This document shows positions 9,544-18,407 of a stretch of 64,000 nucleotides of DNA, one piece after another (position 1 is the first letter of the stretch; each line of letters begins with the position of its first letter). Source of the DNA: Geobacteraceae bacterium (GTDB lineage: Bacteria; Desulfobacterota; Desulfuromonadia; Geobacterales; Pseudopelobacteraceae); the NCBI GenBank assembly GCA_025355965.1, contig JANXYR010000038.1, positions 47,776-111,775 on the forward strand. Reading direction: 5' to 3'. Position numbers and translations under genes: made by a program. The notes below the pieces were generated by a model. That model was given only the letters and a program-made list of their open reading frames with translations. It ran no database searches and was not told the DNA's origin.

Positions 9544-10791
9544 ATGAATTTACAAGAGCTTAAAGGCAAAAAAATCAGTGACCTCAACACCATTGCGCGA
9601 GATCTAAACATTGAAGGTGCATCTAGCCTCCGTAAGCAGGATCTTATCTTTGCAATTTTGAACGCCCAAACAGAGCAGAACGGCTCGATCTTCGGCGAGG
9701 GAGTTCTTGAAACGCTTCAGGATGGTTTCGGATTTCTTCGTGCTACCGACTACAACTACCTGCCAGGCCCGGATGATATTTATGTATCTCCCAGCCAGAT
9801 CCGGCGTTTTAATTTGCGCACCGGCGACACCGTTTCCGGCCAGATCAGGCCCCCAAAAGAAGGAGAGCGTTATTTCGCACTGCTAAAAGTAGAGTCGGTC
9901 AACCACGAATCACCTGAAGTTGCCCGCGACAAGATCCTCTTCGACAACTTGACTCCTCTCTACCCGCAGGAGAAACTAACTCTTGAAACAACATCGGAAA
10001 ACATGCCGATGCGCGTCATTGAACTGGTGGCTCCGATCGGAAAAGGGCAGCGCGGCCTTATCGTTGCGCCCCCCCGTACCGGCAAAACCGTTCTGATCCA
10101 GAACATCGCCAATTCGATTGCCGCCAATCACCCCGAAGTGTACCTGATCGTCCTGCTGATCGACGAGCGACCGGAAGAGGTCACGGACATGCAACGTTCG
10201 GTTAACGGTGAAGTTGTATCTTCAACCTTTGACGAACCGGCTACCCGTCACGTACAGGTTGCCGAAATGGTCATCGAAAAAGCCAAGCGGCTTGTAGAGC
10301 ACAAAAAGGATGTCGTTATCCTTCTCGACTCGATCACCCGTCTGGCCCGAGCCTACAACACAGTACTTCCCCCTTCGGGCAAGATTCTGACCGGCGGTGT
10401 CGATGCCAACGCCCTGCAAAAGCCTAAACGTTTCTTCGGCGCAGCTCGTAATATTGAAGAGGGGGGCTCACTGACAATCATCGCCACCGCACTCGTCGAT
10501 ACCGGCAGCAAAATGGACGAGGTCATCTTTGAGGAATTCAAAGGGACCGGCAACATGGAGCTGCACCTCGATCGCAAGCTGGTTGAGAAGCGCACCTTCC
10601 CGGCCATTGACATCAACAAATCCGGAACCCGCAAGGAAGAGCTGCTGATAGAAAAATCCGCCCTGAACCGCATCTGGATTCTGCGCAAGGTTATTCATCC
10701 GATGAATGTGGTCGACAGTATGGAGTTTCTGCTGGACAAACTTTCAGAAGCCAAGACTAATCAAGCTTTTCTGGATTCAATGTCGAAATAA
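9544..10791 (+). CDS. rho: Transcription termination factor Rho
   Basis: The 415-aa protein has the full Rho layout. The N-terminal Rho_N helices ([16 protein letters not shown]) are followed by the cold-shock RNA-binding domain with GFGFLR, the Walker A loop APPRTGKT near residue 177, and Walker B with [18 protein letters not shown]-loop/R-loop region follows. Rho is the hexameric RNA helicase that ends transcription of untranslated RNA. The start ATG at 9544 follows an AGGAGA site. The gene is followed by its usual neighbour rpmE. The 279-bp upstream gap may hold the promoter and leader, but I see no motif there that I would defend. Confidence 0.97.
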   Translation: MNLQELKGKKISDLNTIARDLNIEGASSLRKQDLIFAILNAQTEQNGSIFGEGVLETLQDGFGFLRATDYNYLPGPDDIYVSPSQIRRFNLRTGDTVSGQIRPPKEGERYFALLKVESVNHESPEVARDKILFDNLTPLYPQEKLTLETTSENMPMRVIELVAPIGKGQRGLIVAPPRTGKTVLIQNIANSIAANHPEVYLIVLLIDERPEEVTDMQRSVNGEVVSSTFDEPATRHVQVAEMVIEKAKRLVEHKKDVVILLDSITRLARAYNTVLPPSGKILTGGVDANALQKPKRFFGAARNIEEGGSLTIIATALVDTGSKMDEVIFEEFKGTGNMELHLDRKLVEKRTFPAIDINKSGTRKEELLIEKSALNRIWILRKVIHPMNVVDSMEFLLDKLSEAKTNQAFLDSMSK

Positions 10792-10800
10792 ATAAAATGG

Positions 10801-10829
10801 TTGCAAAAATTATTCAAAATAGCTAGAAT
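10801..10829 (+). promoter_or_regulatory. Predicted sigma-70 promoter for rpmE
   Basis: TTGCAA at 10801-10806 and TAGAAT at 10824-10829 are separated by exactly 17 bp. The spacer and flanks are AT-rich. It lies just after the rho stop codon and about 60 bp before the rpmE start, so it would give rpmE its own transcript independent of rho. Confidence 0.6.
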
Positions 10830-10889
10830 CACCCTTTACTATCACATTTGATTACGTTATGTCGTAAAGCACTACTGAAGGAGGAAAAT

Positions 10890-11090
10890 ATGAAAGAAGG
10901 TATCCACCCAGATTATTCCGAAATTACCGTTAAGTGCCTGTGCGGTAATACATTCCAGACACGCTCCACAAAAAGCGAGATCAGCACAGAGATCTGTTCT
11001 GCCTGCCACCCGTTCTACACCGGCAAGCAGAAATTAATTGACACTGCAGGACGTGTTGAACGCTACAAAAAACGTTACGGCCAGGCTTGA
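10890..11090 (+). CDS. rpmE: 50S ribosomal protein L31, zinc-binding (C+) form
   Basis: The 66-aa protein starts at an ATG preceded by a perfect AAGGAGG site at 10878-10884. It begins [16 protein letters not shown] and carries CLC plus CSAC cysteines, the four zinc ligands of the C+ form of L31, then [10 protein letters not shown]31 bridges the 50S and 30S subunits. A C+ L31 implies zinc-replete expression; no zinc-independent paralogue is in the window. The order rho-rpmE is common in bacteria. A Rho-independent terminator follows. Confidence 0.96.
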   Translation: MKEGIHPDYSEITVKCLCGNTFQTRSTKSEISTEICSACHPFYTGKQKLIDTAGRVERYKKRYGQA

Positions 11091-11115
11091 TCGATCGTTT
11101 CGTAAACTCATGAGA

Positions 11116-11149
11116 GGGGCTTTGTCGCAAGGCAAATCCCCTTTTTTTT
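11116..11149 (+). terminator. Rho-independent terminator after rpmE
   Basis: GGGG at 11116-11119 pairs with CCCC at 11138-11141. One mismatch is followed by a TTTG/CAAA extension and an 8-base loop, and then eight consecutive T residues at 11142-11149. It lies 25 bp after the rpmE stop. Confidence 0.82.
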
Positions 11150-11263
11150 CTCCTGACGCCCTGTTTCCAGATGGTCACAGCTTCAGGAGTCACTACACTA
11201 TCAGAGCATGCCAGTTTTGAAATGACCATTGCTTAACCCTGAGCATGGCTCGAACAGGACACC

Positions 11264-11956
11264 ATGAACGTCACCCTGATCGAACACACCCCCAATCCTG
11301 AACGTACCGTTGCGTTAGCGGCCCGTCTCTGTTACTCGCCTACCTCAATTGATGATTTACGAGAAAAACTGGCGGCTTCCGATATCGAATCGTTTCTGGA
11401 CAAGATCATGTCATTGGGTCACCACTCGGTACTTGAGCATGCTTCGTTCACATTTGGCATCGAGGGGATTTCGCGCGTCACCACTCACCAGTTGGTGCGC
11501 CACCGTATCGCCTCATTCTCTCAGCAATCCCAACGCTATGTTTCGCACAAGGAGGAATTCACCTCCATCATGCCGGACACTATTGCTGAAAATTCCGAGG
11601 CTCGGCAGATATTCGCCTTCATGTCAGAAACCGTTCACAAAGCTTATGCCCAGTTGATAGAAATGGGGATTCCGGCCGAAGACGCCCGCTATATACTGCC
11701 CAACGCCACCGAGACTAAAATAATAATGACCATGAACGCCCGCGAACTGCTGCACTTTTTTGCCCTCCGCTGCTGTCAGCGCGCCCAGTGGGAAATTCGC
11801 GAAATGAGCGTTGAGATGCTGCGACTGGTAAAAAGAATAGCACCGGTCATCTTCCGTCAGGCTGGACCGGGCTGCGTAGGTGCCCCCTGTCCGGAAGGAA
11901 AGTTTTGCTGCGGACAGACGGTTGAAGTCAGGGAATTTTACAAGAATCTGGAATAA
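11264..11956 (+). CDS. thyX: FAD-dependent thymidylate synthase ThyX
   Basis: The 230-aa protein has the ThyX signature RHRxxSxxxxSxR (RHRIASFSQQSQR, near residue 77). LEHASFTF precedes it and LPNATETKI follows. ThyX makes dTMP from dUMP with methylenetetrahydrofolate as carbon donor and NADPH/FAD as reductant, unlike ThyA, and is typical of Geobacter relatives. A C-terminal segment with CVGAPCPEGKFCCG adds four cysteines beyond the core family and may bind metal; this is an observation without a known role. The start follows an AGGA site. It is 15 bp from the DUF1385 gene, so the two are probably co-transcribed. Confidence 0.95.
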   Translation: MNVTLIEHTPNPERTVALAARLCYSPTSIDDLREKLAASDIESFLDKIMSLGHHSVLEHASFTFGIEGISRVTTHQLVRHRIASFSQQSQRYVSHKEEFTSIMPDTIAENSEARQIFAFMSETVHKAYAQLIEMGIPAEDARYILPNATETKIIMTMNARELLHFFALRCCQRAQWEIREMSVEMLRLVKRIAPVIFRQAGPGCVGAPCPEGKFCCGQTVEVREFYKNLE

Positions 11957-11970
11957 CTTAAAGGAATACT

Positions 11971-12912
11971 ATGGATAAGATACACGTTGGCGGTCAGGCG
12001 GTAATTGAAGGGGTAATGATGCGTGCCCCACGCTCGGTTGCCATTGCAGTTCGTCGACCCGATGGAGAGATCGTTGTAAAAAGAGAGCTTGTTGTACCGC
12101 TCTCCGAGCGCTTTCCAATTGTTAAGTTGCCCATTATTCGAGGCGCAGTAGCACTCTTTACCTCCCTTATCATCGGCATCAAGGCACTGAATTTTTCAGC
12201 TAACGAAGCGATGACCGAAGATGAAAAAGAGAAAGAGAAGAAAAAAGATGGCGGCAAAGAAGGGGGGAGCGAGCTCTCTTCGTGGGCTATGGCCGGGACA
12301 ATGTCAATTGCCTTCGGTTTTGGTATCTGCCTTTTTTTCTTGTTTCCTCTCTATATGACTAAATTGCTGACACCGGTTATCGGCGACAATAATATCGTCT
12401 TCAATCTGGTGGATGGCGTTATCAGAGTCGTTGTTTTTCTTCTCTACATCTGGGCGATCTCTCGGATGGAAGATATCCAGCGGGTTTTCCAGTATCATGG
12501 CGCCGAGCACAAATCCATTTTTGCTTTCGAAGACGGCGTAGAGTTAACCATTGAGAATGTTCGACGCTATAACCGCCTTCATCCACGCTGCGGCACAAGT
12601 TTTCTGCTGATCGTTATGCTCGTCAGTATAGCCGTATTCTCTCTGATTCCCAAACTCTGGCCGTTTTATCTCAAAGCTGGGTCGCGGATAGTCCTGCTGC
12701 CAATGATCGCCGGCATCTCCTATGAGTTCCTCAAATGGAGCGCCACACACGACAGCCACCCACTCGTCAAGATGGTGATCAGCCCCGGGCTGGCGCTGCA
12801 GCGCCTGACCACCAGAGAGCCTGACGACAGCCAGATTGAAGTTGCCATTCGTGCCATGAACGAAGCGCTGGAGGTAAATGCAGGCTACAAGGACGACCGG
12901 TTAGTGGTCTAA
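11971..12912 (+). CDS. DUF1385 (YqhQ-like) membrane protein
   Basis: The 313-aa protein starts with VGGQAVIEGVMMRAP, the DUF1385 hallmark. It later shows YHGAEHKSIFAFE and RYNRLHPRCGTSF, two conserved blocks with His, Glu and Cys that could bind a metal. About four to five hydrophobic segments are visible (near residues 60-80, 105-130, 142-165, 210-228 and 238-255). A highly charged Lys/Glu run lies between the first two. The molecular function of the family is not established. In many bacteria it sits beside rpmE and prfA; here prfA is far away at 61 kb. AAAGGA precedes the ATG. Confidence 0.85.
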   Translation: MDKIHVGGQAVIEGVMMRAPRSVAIAVRRPDGEIVVKRELVVPLSERFPIVKLPIIRGAVALFTSLIIGIKALNFSANEAMTEDEKEKEKKKDGGKEGGSELSSWAMAGTMSIAFGFGICLFFLFPLYMTKLLTPVIGDNNIVFNLVDGVIRVVVFLLYIWAISRMEDIQRVFQYHGAEHKSIFAFEDGVELTIENVRRYNRLHPRCGTSFLLIVMLVSIAVFSLIPKLWPFYLKAGSRIVLLPMIAGISYEFLKWSATHDSHPLVKMVISPGLALQRLTTREPDDSQIEVAIRAMNEALEVNAGYKDDRLVV

Positions 12913-12939
12913 TTCCGCTCGTACCAGCCTGTCACACTT

Positions 12940-13833
12940 ATGCTCTCCTTTGAAATCACCCACCAAGACCACTGCCGCCGACTGGAAAGTTATCTGCGGA
13001 CCCTGATGCCAGCATCGCCGTTCGGATACGCACGCAAGCTGATAAAAAGCGGTGCCGCCAAGCTCAATGGCGCTCCGGTAACAGCCGATACCTTGCTGTC
13101 CCTCCATGACACCATCACGCTCAAAGAGAGCGCTGCTACAGCTGCGCAACTGGCACCAGTTCGGCCTAATCTGGACATACTCTATGAAGACAGTCATATT
13201 CTGATTGCCAACAAGCCCCCCGGCCTGCCGATGCACCGCACAGCTGAATTCGAGGGCAATCTTGTAGAGGTTGGTCAAGCTTATATGATCCAGCGCGCTA
13301 CCCCCTGCAAATTGTATCCGGTCAACCGCCTCGACCGAGGTACATCGGGAGCAGTAATTATGGCAAAAAGCTCCAGTTCTGCAGCAATTTACGGGCGGCA
13401 GGTTAAGGAGACCGGCCTGGACAAGCTCTACCTAGCGCTGGTATGGGGAACGCCTGAAAGCAGCGGTGTCATCAACGAAACGCTCGACGGTAAGGAGTCC
13501 GAGACCCGCTATAAGACTCTTCTCGCCGGTGAAAACTGTTCCCTGCTGGCCGTGACCCCGATTAGCGGACGGATGCACCAGATCCGCCGCCACCTGGCTT
13601 CAATAGGTCGTCCGGTCGTTGGTGACAAACGTTATGGCGGCGGCGACCTACCAGAGTTATCAGGATTCGCGCTGCATTCATTCCGGACGGCACTGGCCCT
13701 GGCTGAGTCGGGTGGATTGACTGTCTGCGCTCCGGTATCGGATGAATTACTGAACCTCTGCGAACGGAGAGGGATCTGGCAAGGCACTCTGTTGGAAACA
13801 ATCTATCAACTGGCACTACAAGAGGAACCATGA
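12940..13833 (+). CDS. RluA-family pseudouridine synthase
   Basis: The 297-aa protein has an N-terminal S4-like RNA-binding segment (YARKLIKSGAAKLNG, residues 28-42). The catalytic domain has the RluA motif NRLDRGTSG, where Asp is the nucleophile, and a downstream GRMHQIRRHLASIGRP motif. It isomerises uridine to pseudouridine in rRNA or tRNA; the target cannot be assigned among RluA, RluC and RluD types. The gene ends in a 4-bp ATGA overlap with the next gene, indicating coupled translation. No clear ribosome-binding site precedes the ATG at 12940, so the start is moderately secure. Confidence 0.87.
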   Translation: MLSFEITHQDHCRRLESYLRTLMPASPFGYARKLIKSGAAKLNGAPVTADTLLSLHDTITLKESAATAAQLAPVRPNLDILYEDSHILIANKPPGLPMHRTAEFEGNLVEVGQAYMIQRATPCKLYPVNRLDRGTSGAVIMAKSSSSAAIYGRQVKETGLDKLYLALVWGTPESSGVINETLDGKESETRYKTLLAGENCSLLAVTPISGRMHQIRRHLASIGRPVVGDKRYGGGDLPELSGFALHSFRTALALAESGGLTVCAPVSDELLNLCERRGIWQGTLLETIYQLALQEEP

Positions 13834-14594
13834 ACGGGAAAACTATTTTTATTACCGGCGCATCGGCTGGATTCGGCGCGGCATGCGCGCGCATGTTTGC
13901 TACCGCAGGCAACCGGCTGATTCTGACTGCGCGGCGGATTGATCCGCTCCTGAAGCTGCAGGAGGAACTGTCGGCACATTCTGAAGTGCACATAATACCC
14001 TTGGATGTAAGCGACCGTGAGGCGGTACAGGGCGCAATAGAGTCATTACCGGAGCGTTTTCGCTCTGTCGATGTGCTGCTAAATAATGCCGGTCTGGCTT
14101 TGGGGTTGGAACCGGCCCATCAGGTGGATCTGGATGACTGGGATACGATGGTAGACACCAACATCAAGGGGGTGATGTACTGCACCCGCTTTATATTGCC
14201 CGGCATGGTGGAACGCAATCGTGGCCACATCATCAATATAAGCTCAACCGCCGGGGCCTGGCCCTATCCGGGCGGCAACGTCTACGGCGGCACGAAAGCG
14301 TTTGTAACCCAGTTTTCCCGCAACCTGCGTTGTGATCTACTCGGCACAAGGGTGCGAGTTTCCTGTATCCAACCCGGAATGTCTGAAACTGAATTTTCCA
14401 AGGTACGCTTCAAAGGCAATGACGAGCAGGCAGCCAACGTGTACCGAGGGACCGAGCCGCTAACGGCTGAAGACATCGCCGAAACGGTGCGCTGGATTGT
14501 CAGCCAGCCACCACACGTCAACGTCAATACTCTCGAATTGATGTCGATTGATCAATCCTGGGGACCGTTCGCCATTCACAGAGAACAGAAATAA
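13830..14594 (+). CDS. Short-chain dehydrogenase/reductase, YdfG-like
   Basis: The 254-aa classical SDR has the cofactor loop TGASAGFG at residues 8-15, NNAGLALG in the middle, and catalytic YGGTK (YxxxK) after a Ser-containing ISSTAGAWPY strand. It is closest in layout to YdfG, an NADP-dependent 3-hydroxy acid (serine/threonine) dehydrogenase, including the EDIAETVRW and HVNVNTLELM blocks near the C-terminus. The physiological substrate cannot be stated. GAGG lies 5 bp before the ATG, inside the preceding pseudouridine synthase gene. It is followed 21 bp later by the RRM protein gene. Confidence 0.85.
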   Translation: MNGKTIFITGASAGFGAACARMFATAGNRLILTARRIDPLLKLQEELSAHSEVHIIPLDVSDREAVQGAIESLPERFRSVDVLLNNAGLALGLEPAHQVDLDDWDTMVDTNIKGVMYCTRFILPGMVERNRGHIINISSTAGAWPYPGGNVYGGTKAFVTQFSRNLRCDLLGTRVRVSCIQPGMSETEFSKVRFKGNDEQAANVYRGTEPLTAEDIAETVRWIVSQPPHVNVNTLELMSIDQSWGPFAIHREQK

Positions 14595-14615
14595 ATCATA
14601 ACAAGGATCATAACC

Positions 14616-15236
14616 ATGGCAAAAGAACTCTACGTTGGACATATCTCGGAGCAGGCAACCGAAGAAGATCTTCGCAAACTATTTGAAATTATGGGGGTCG
14701 TTACCTCGGTGCACCTGATCGTTGACGAGCAAACCGGCGAATTCAAGCGCTGCGGCTATGTCCGAATGCTGTCAGAGGTCAATCTGGACGAGGTCGTGGA
14801 AACCCTGGACGGCACCTATCTGATTGACCGCTGCATCGTTGTCAGCATCGCCAAACCGCAGAAAGATCGCCCGGCAAAGACACCCTACGTAAAGAGGAAG
14901 CCGCTCACGACTTCCCGGCCATCGGTGTCTGCCCGTCCTGCGACAAAAGCTCGGCCTGCTACGAATCCCCGTCCGGCAGCGGCTAAAGATGCAGTACTTA
15001 ACGAGCGCCCGGCAGAGGTAAAGCGCGCTAAAAGCACTCGGCCGCTTATTAAAGAAGCGACAAAAACCGGGCGATCTTCCGCAGCGAAAGAGGCGGTCAA
15101 AAAATGGCGACCTGCTGCCGCTAAAGATGCTGCCAAAAGTGAGCGGCCAACTACCTCCTCCAAACGCCCCGGTCGTCCTGTCGGCGGCAAAAAGCAGGGC
15201 GATGGCCCGCGCCCTCCTGCCAAAGGGCGCCGATAA
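14616..15236 (+). CDS. RRM RNA-binding protein with a basic low-complexity tail
   Basis: Residues 1-80 form one RNA recognition motif: RNP2 is LYVGHIS and RNP1 is FKRCGYVRM, in the usual beta-alpha-beta order. Residues about 85-206 are a disordered tail rich in Arg, Pro, Ala and Lys with irregular repeats of RPA, AKDA and KEA units. It ends in a GRPVGGKKQG stretch. Short bacterial RRM proteins of this kind are often cold-induced RNA chaperones, but most lack such a long tail. The tail could bind RNA non-specifically or drive condensation; this is inference. AAGGA precedes the ATG. A strong hairpin follows the stop. Confidence 0.85.
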   Translation: MAKELYVGHISEQATEEDLRKLFEIMGVVTSVHLIVDEQTGEFKRCGYVRMLSEVNLDEVVETLDGTYLIDRCIVVSIAKPQKDRPAKTPYVKRKPLTTSRPSVSARPATKARPATNPRPAAAKDAVLNERPAEVKRAKSTRPLIKEATKTGRSSAAKEAVKKWRPAAAKDAAKSERPTTSSKRPGRPVGGKKQGDGPRPPAKGRR

Positions 15237-15244
15237 ACAGATTC

Positions 15245-15275
15245 TATCGTTCCCGCACACACTGCGGGAACGATA
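15245..15275. terminator. Perfect inverted repeat after the RRM gene
   Basis: A 13-bp arm at 15245-15257 (TATCGTTCCCGCA) pairs perfectly with 15263-15275 across a 5-base loop. No T-run follows, so it may act as an RNA 3'-end stabiliser or weak terminator between the RRM gene and the DUF4139 gene. Confidence 0.5.
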
Positions 15276-15304
15276 CATCAGTTCATACAGACAAGGAGCA
15301 CATC

Positions 15305-16966
15305 ATGAAAAGTTTGCGTAATTTTCTGTTCCTGATTTTCATCCTGACACCTGCCCTCTCCTTTTCTGCCAATCTGAAACGAATTTCTGCCATTTCGCGC
15401 ATAACCGCCATCACCGTCTACACCGACCGCGCCCTGACGACCCGCAACACAACTCTCAACCTCAAACCGGGGAGCTATCTGATCGCCTTTGAAGCTCTGC
15501 CGACCTTGATACTTGATGACTCCGTGCGTGTAGAAGGCAAAGGAACAGCGGTTGCGACTATAACTGGTTTGGAGATCAAGCGGACTTTTCTGGAGGGGAG
15601 CGGCGAAAAACGGATTCAGATACTACAGGAGGAAATGCGCATATTGAAACGGAATTCCGCCGGATTGGACGCCAGAAAATCCGGAATTTCAGCGCAAAAG
15701 GCTTTTCTCGAATCTATCCGCGTAGCCTGGGGAGATCGTATCTCCAAAGAGCTGGCAGTTGGCCGACCAACGTCGGCAGAACTGCAGGACGCTTCCAGCT
15801 TTGTCGGTGCAGGCATCACCAAAGCCGAAGAGCAGATTCGTGATATCGAATTTGAAAAGAAAGGACTTAAGGACAAGATCGACGCGCTGCAGCGCCAGCA
15901 GAATGAAGCAACCGGCTCAGCCAGAAAAGAGGCCAAAACTGTTGAAGTGGCTGTTGAGGTTACACGCGAAGGCAACCTTTTGCTTGAGCTTGCTTCGATG
16001 ACACCCCAGGCAAGCTGGGAACCTTCCTACGATATCCGTCTGGCGGCTAACGCAAAAACCGCCGAATTGACCTTCCGGGCGATGGTACGCCAACAAACCG
16101 GAGAGGATTGGAGCAACGTTGATCTGACACTATCCACCGCCCGCCCCGCAGTTGGCGGAGCTCCGCCGGAATTATACCCATGGCAGATATCCCTGTACCG
16201 CCCTCAGCTGGTGATGACAGAGAGGATGATGGCTGCTCCGGCAACGCGCTCCATGGCGAAAAAGGCGAGCCGGGCGCTGATGGATTATGGCGCAATGGAA
16301 AGTGCGGCGGCTGAAGAGGCACCGGTCGCTTTTGCAACCGCACAGATAAGTGACGAACAATCGTCAATATCCTTCCACATCCCGCGCACGCTCGACATAC
16401 CTTCTGACGGCACCAATCATGGCACGGTAGTTGCGGTTGAGCTGCTGCCGGTCAACCTGGAATACATAGCACTCCCAAAACTTTCACCGGCGGTATTTCT
16501 CAAGTCTGAGATGGTCAACCAGGCCCCCTACCCGCTCTTGTCAGGCAAGGTAAATACCTTTGTCGGCACCAGATACACCGGTAGTTCCCGGCTGAAAAAG
16601 ATCGCCGCTGGAGAAAAATTCGACCTGTTTTTCGGCAGTGATGATCAGGTAACAGTTAAACGTGAAGAGCTGAAGCAGCATAAGGAAGCGGGACTATTCG
16701 GCAAAAACCGGGTCAGCTACCGCTATCGCATCGAGATGAACAATTTCCGCAAGGAGTCGCTGACCATCACCCTGCGCGACCAACTGCCGGTGGCGAGTGA
16801 TGAGGAGATCAAGGTGTCACTGGAAGAGCCGTCCATCAAACCTACAGAAATCAAGAGCGATGGGACGATCATTTGGAAGACACCGCTGCTGGCAGGGGAA
16901 AAGAAAGAGCTGACCTTCGGCATTCTGGTTGAATACCCGAAAGAGAAGGAAATTACTGGTCTGTAA
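15305..16966 (+). CDS. Secreted DUF4140/DUF4139 (mucoidy-inhibitor A-like) protein
   Basis: The 553-aa protein starts with a signal peptide (residues 1-22, ending SFSA). An N-terminal DUF4140 beta domain (AITVYTDRALTTRNTT) follows. A coiled coil rich in Lys, Glu and Arg spans about residues 98-205, and a DUF4139 beta-rich domain begins at ASWEPSYDIRL. The family includes MuiA-like proteins whose biochemical role is unknown; a periplasmic or surface location is likely. An Ala/Met-rich loop sits in the middle of DUF4139. AAGGAG precedes the ATG at 15305. The stop overlaps the convergent gene on the other strand by 14 bp. Confidence 0.85.
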   Translation: MKSLRNFLFLIFILTPALSFSANLKRISAISRITAITVYTDRALTTRNTTLNLKPGSYLIAFEALPTLILDDSVRVEGKGTAVATITGLEIKRTFLEGSGEKRIQILQEEMRILKRNSAGLDARKSGISAQKAFLESIRVAWGDRISKELAVGRPTSAELQDASSFVGAGITKAEEQIRDIEFEKKGLKDKIDALQRQQNEATGSARKEAKTVEVAVEVTREGNLLLELASMTPQASWEPSYDIRLAANAKTAELTFRAMVRQQTGEDWSNVDLTLSTARPAVGGAPPELYPWQISLYRPQLVMTERMMAAPATRSMAKKASRALMDYGAMESAAAEEAPVAFATAQISDEQSSISFHIPRTLDIPSDGTNHGTVVAVELLPVNLEYIALPKLSPAVFLKSEMVNQAPYPLLSGKVNTFVGTRYTGSSRLKKIAAGEKFDLFFGSDDQVTVKREELKQHKEAGLFGKNRVSYRYRIEMNNFRKESLTITLRDQLPVASDEEIKVSLEEPSIKPTEIKSDGTIIWKTPLLAGEKKELTFGILVEYPKEKEITGL

Positions 16967-17705
16967 ATTCAACCAAATGCTTGCGATAACGCAGCGGGAC
17001 ATGCTTCTGCTGCAACGTCGGGTTATGCCGCTCTGCAATGGCGTGGCGCTGAAAATAGCGCTGCCAGAGAGCGGCATAGTCTTTTTCCGTCGCTGTGAGA
17101 GTTGGTTCGGCGGTCAGTTTGATATCCCTGATCAAACGCCATGATTTCAGATCAAAAATTGCCGCCTGGCTGCGGCGGAGGTCATGGATCATCCAGGGGC
17201 GGTCGCCAACCCGTCCGACAAAGTGGGTGGCTATAAAGGGTAGGATGTCGGCCTCCGGTTCGATCCGGGCGTACAGAAAACCTGCATCCACTTCCCGAAA
17301 ACGCACAAAACCTTTGTACTTGTGGGCTTCATGCGACACATGCCGAGCAATGCGGTTGACCGAATGCACCGGCTCCTCCGCCAGCATCCCGCACAAACGC
17401 CTCCCCACCTGAAGCCCCAACGTAAGATAACGCCACACAAGCAGTTCAATCCCCGTTTTCCGACTATGAAAAGCATAGCGCATAGTGGCAAACGCCTCCT
17501 GCGACACCGCCTCTACAAAGTGTTTCCGGAACGCCACTGCAATTTCCCGCACCGTCGCCACCTCGCGGATGTCACCGGCAAAAAGTCCGGCGATCTGATG
17601 GTCACCATCCCCCACAAACTCCGGCTGTCCCTCCCCCGCTTCCAGACAATCAGCCACAGCACAGATGAAGCCTTCGAAACTGCCATCGTAGCGGTAAACA
17701 GTCAT
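16953..17705 (-). CDS. TIGR03915-type DNA metabolism protein (radical SAM/UDG-linked)
   Basis: The protein starts at ATG 17705 (MTVYRYDGSFEGF), the normal N-terminus of the TIGR03915 family, with GGGAG 6 bp upstream. The 250 residues include HFVGRVGDRPWMIHDLRR and conserved charged blocks. The family always occurs with, or fused to, a uracil-DNA-glycosylase-like domain and a radical SAM partner, so a DNA modification or repair role is assumed, but the activity is not established. The frame is also open upstream to 17828; that extension is a relic of the radical SAM gene and is annotated separately. The partner radical SAM gene lies 700 bp upstream instead of immediately adjacent. Confidence 0.8.
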   Translation of the reverse strand: MTVYRYDGSFEGFICAVADCLEAGEGQPEFVGDGDHQIAGLFAGDIREVATVREIAVAFRKHFVEAVSQEAFATMRYAFHSRKTGIELLVWRYLTLGLQVGRRLCGMLAEEPVHSVNRIARHVSHEAHKYKGFVRFREVDAGFLYARIEPEADILPFIATHFVGRVGDRPWMIHDLRRSQAAIFDLKSWRLIRDIKLTAEPTLTATEKDYAALWQRYFQRHAIAERHNPTLQQKHVPLRYRKHLVEFTDQ

Positions 17706-17828
17706 CACAACTCCCGTTTTTTTAACTCCGGCACCGTTGCTGCCGCTGGAGGAGCAAGTGACATCGCACCTAGTATCAGCCAGGATTGCCAGGCACTGTT
17801 CGAGGGGAAGGATCTGCATGAAAAGCAA
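17706..17828 (-). pseudogene. Relic of a second TIGR03916-type radical SAM gene
   Basis: In this frame residues LPLEQ, ILAD, DV and CSSSGSN recur at the same spacing as at the N-terminus of the intact radical SAM gene at 18408-19724, and the DNA is also visibly similar. After about 30 codons it jumps to the sequence GGGAGTTGTGA, which matches the end of the intact gene (codons for GEL and stop). The copy has therefore lost nearly all its interior. No stop separates it from the downstream TIGR03915 gene, so a fused 291-aa product is possible. Confidence 0.75.
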
Positions 17829-17878
17829 AAGAAAGCCATAGAGGTGGCTCTATGGCTTTGGTTAGATTGAGGTTACGT

Positions 17879-18109
17879 TTAGTAATCCTTTGGTGGATCA
17901 ATAAAATGACATTCCGGATTACGACTAAAGTGTACGAAGTGAGCCTTACACCTGTCTCCGGCCACATGAGGACGAACGGCTTTTCCGCATTTTATGCACT
18001 CAAAGACCAACGTTCTTCTCTCTTCAGGCGATGCAGCTTTTCTGACTGCCAACGCTTTTTCAACCGTAATGATGTGTCCGAAAAATTTACACTGGGTTGC
18101 GATAGACAT
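17879..18109 (-). CDS. Small Cys/His protein, hypothetical
   Basis: The protein has 76 aa from ATG 18109, with GGGAG 7 bp upstream; a GTG at 18115 is too close to that site. It contains a CIKCGKAVRPH motif and further His and Cys residues (CKAHFVHFSRNPEC), which look like a small zinc-binding fold. I recall similar small proteins in Geobacteraceae but cannot assign a family or function. It sits alone between two relics of a duplicated gene pair on the same strand, so it may have been carried there by the rearrangement. Its reading is supported by the start site and residue pattern only. Confidence 0.6.
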   Translation of the reverse strand: MSIATQCKFFGHIITVEKALAVRKAASPEERRTLVFECIKCGKAVRPHVAGDRCKAHFVHFSRNPECHFIDPPKDY

Positions 18110-18344
18110 TGCCACTCTCCCTTGACAAACTTGCTATGAAGTAAATTTACCTGAATATACGTTTCACTTAATCCAGCGTTTGTGCCAGCTAAAGCCTGTA
18201 GGCGGGGCCCTTGCGACCTCGATGCTTATCCTGCTGCAATAGACGGCAGATTATTCATAAGACATCGTTTTGAAAACTGCGGAAGAATAACAAAAATAAT
18301 ACGCTAAAGCAATCCTATCAGATGATATTTTATGATCTACGCGC

Positions 18345-18407
18345 CATCCACTTCACAAACTCCGGCTACCCCTCTCCAGACAGTCGGTCACGGCGCAGAG
18401 GAAACCT
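18345..18407 (-). pseudogene. Relic of a second TIGR03915 gene start
   Basis: Immediately after the radical SAM stop codon, the minus strand reads EGFLCAVTDCLE and, after a frame change, PEFV. This matches EGFICAVADCLE...PEFV in residues about 10-33 of the intact TIGR03915 protein. The start codon region (about 30 bp) has been deleted at the shared GAGTTGTGA sequence. The relic stops after about 60 bp. Confidence 0.75.
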
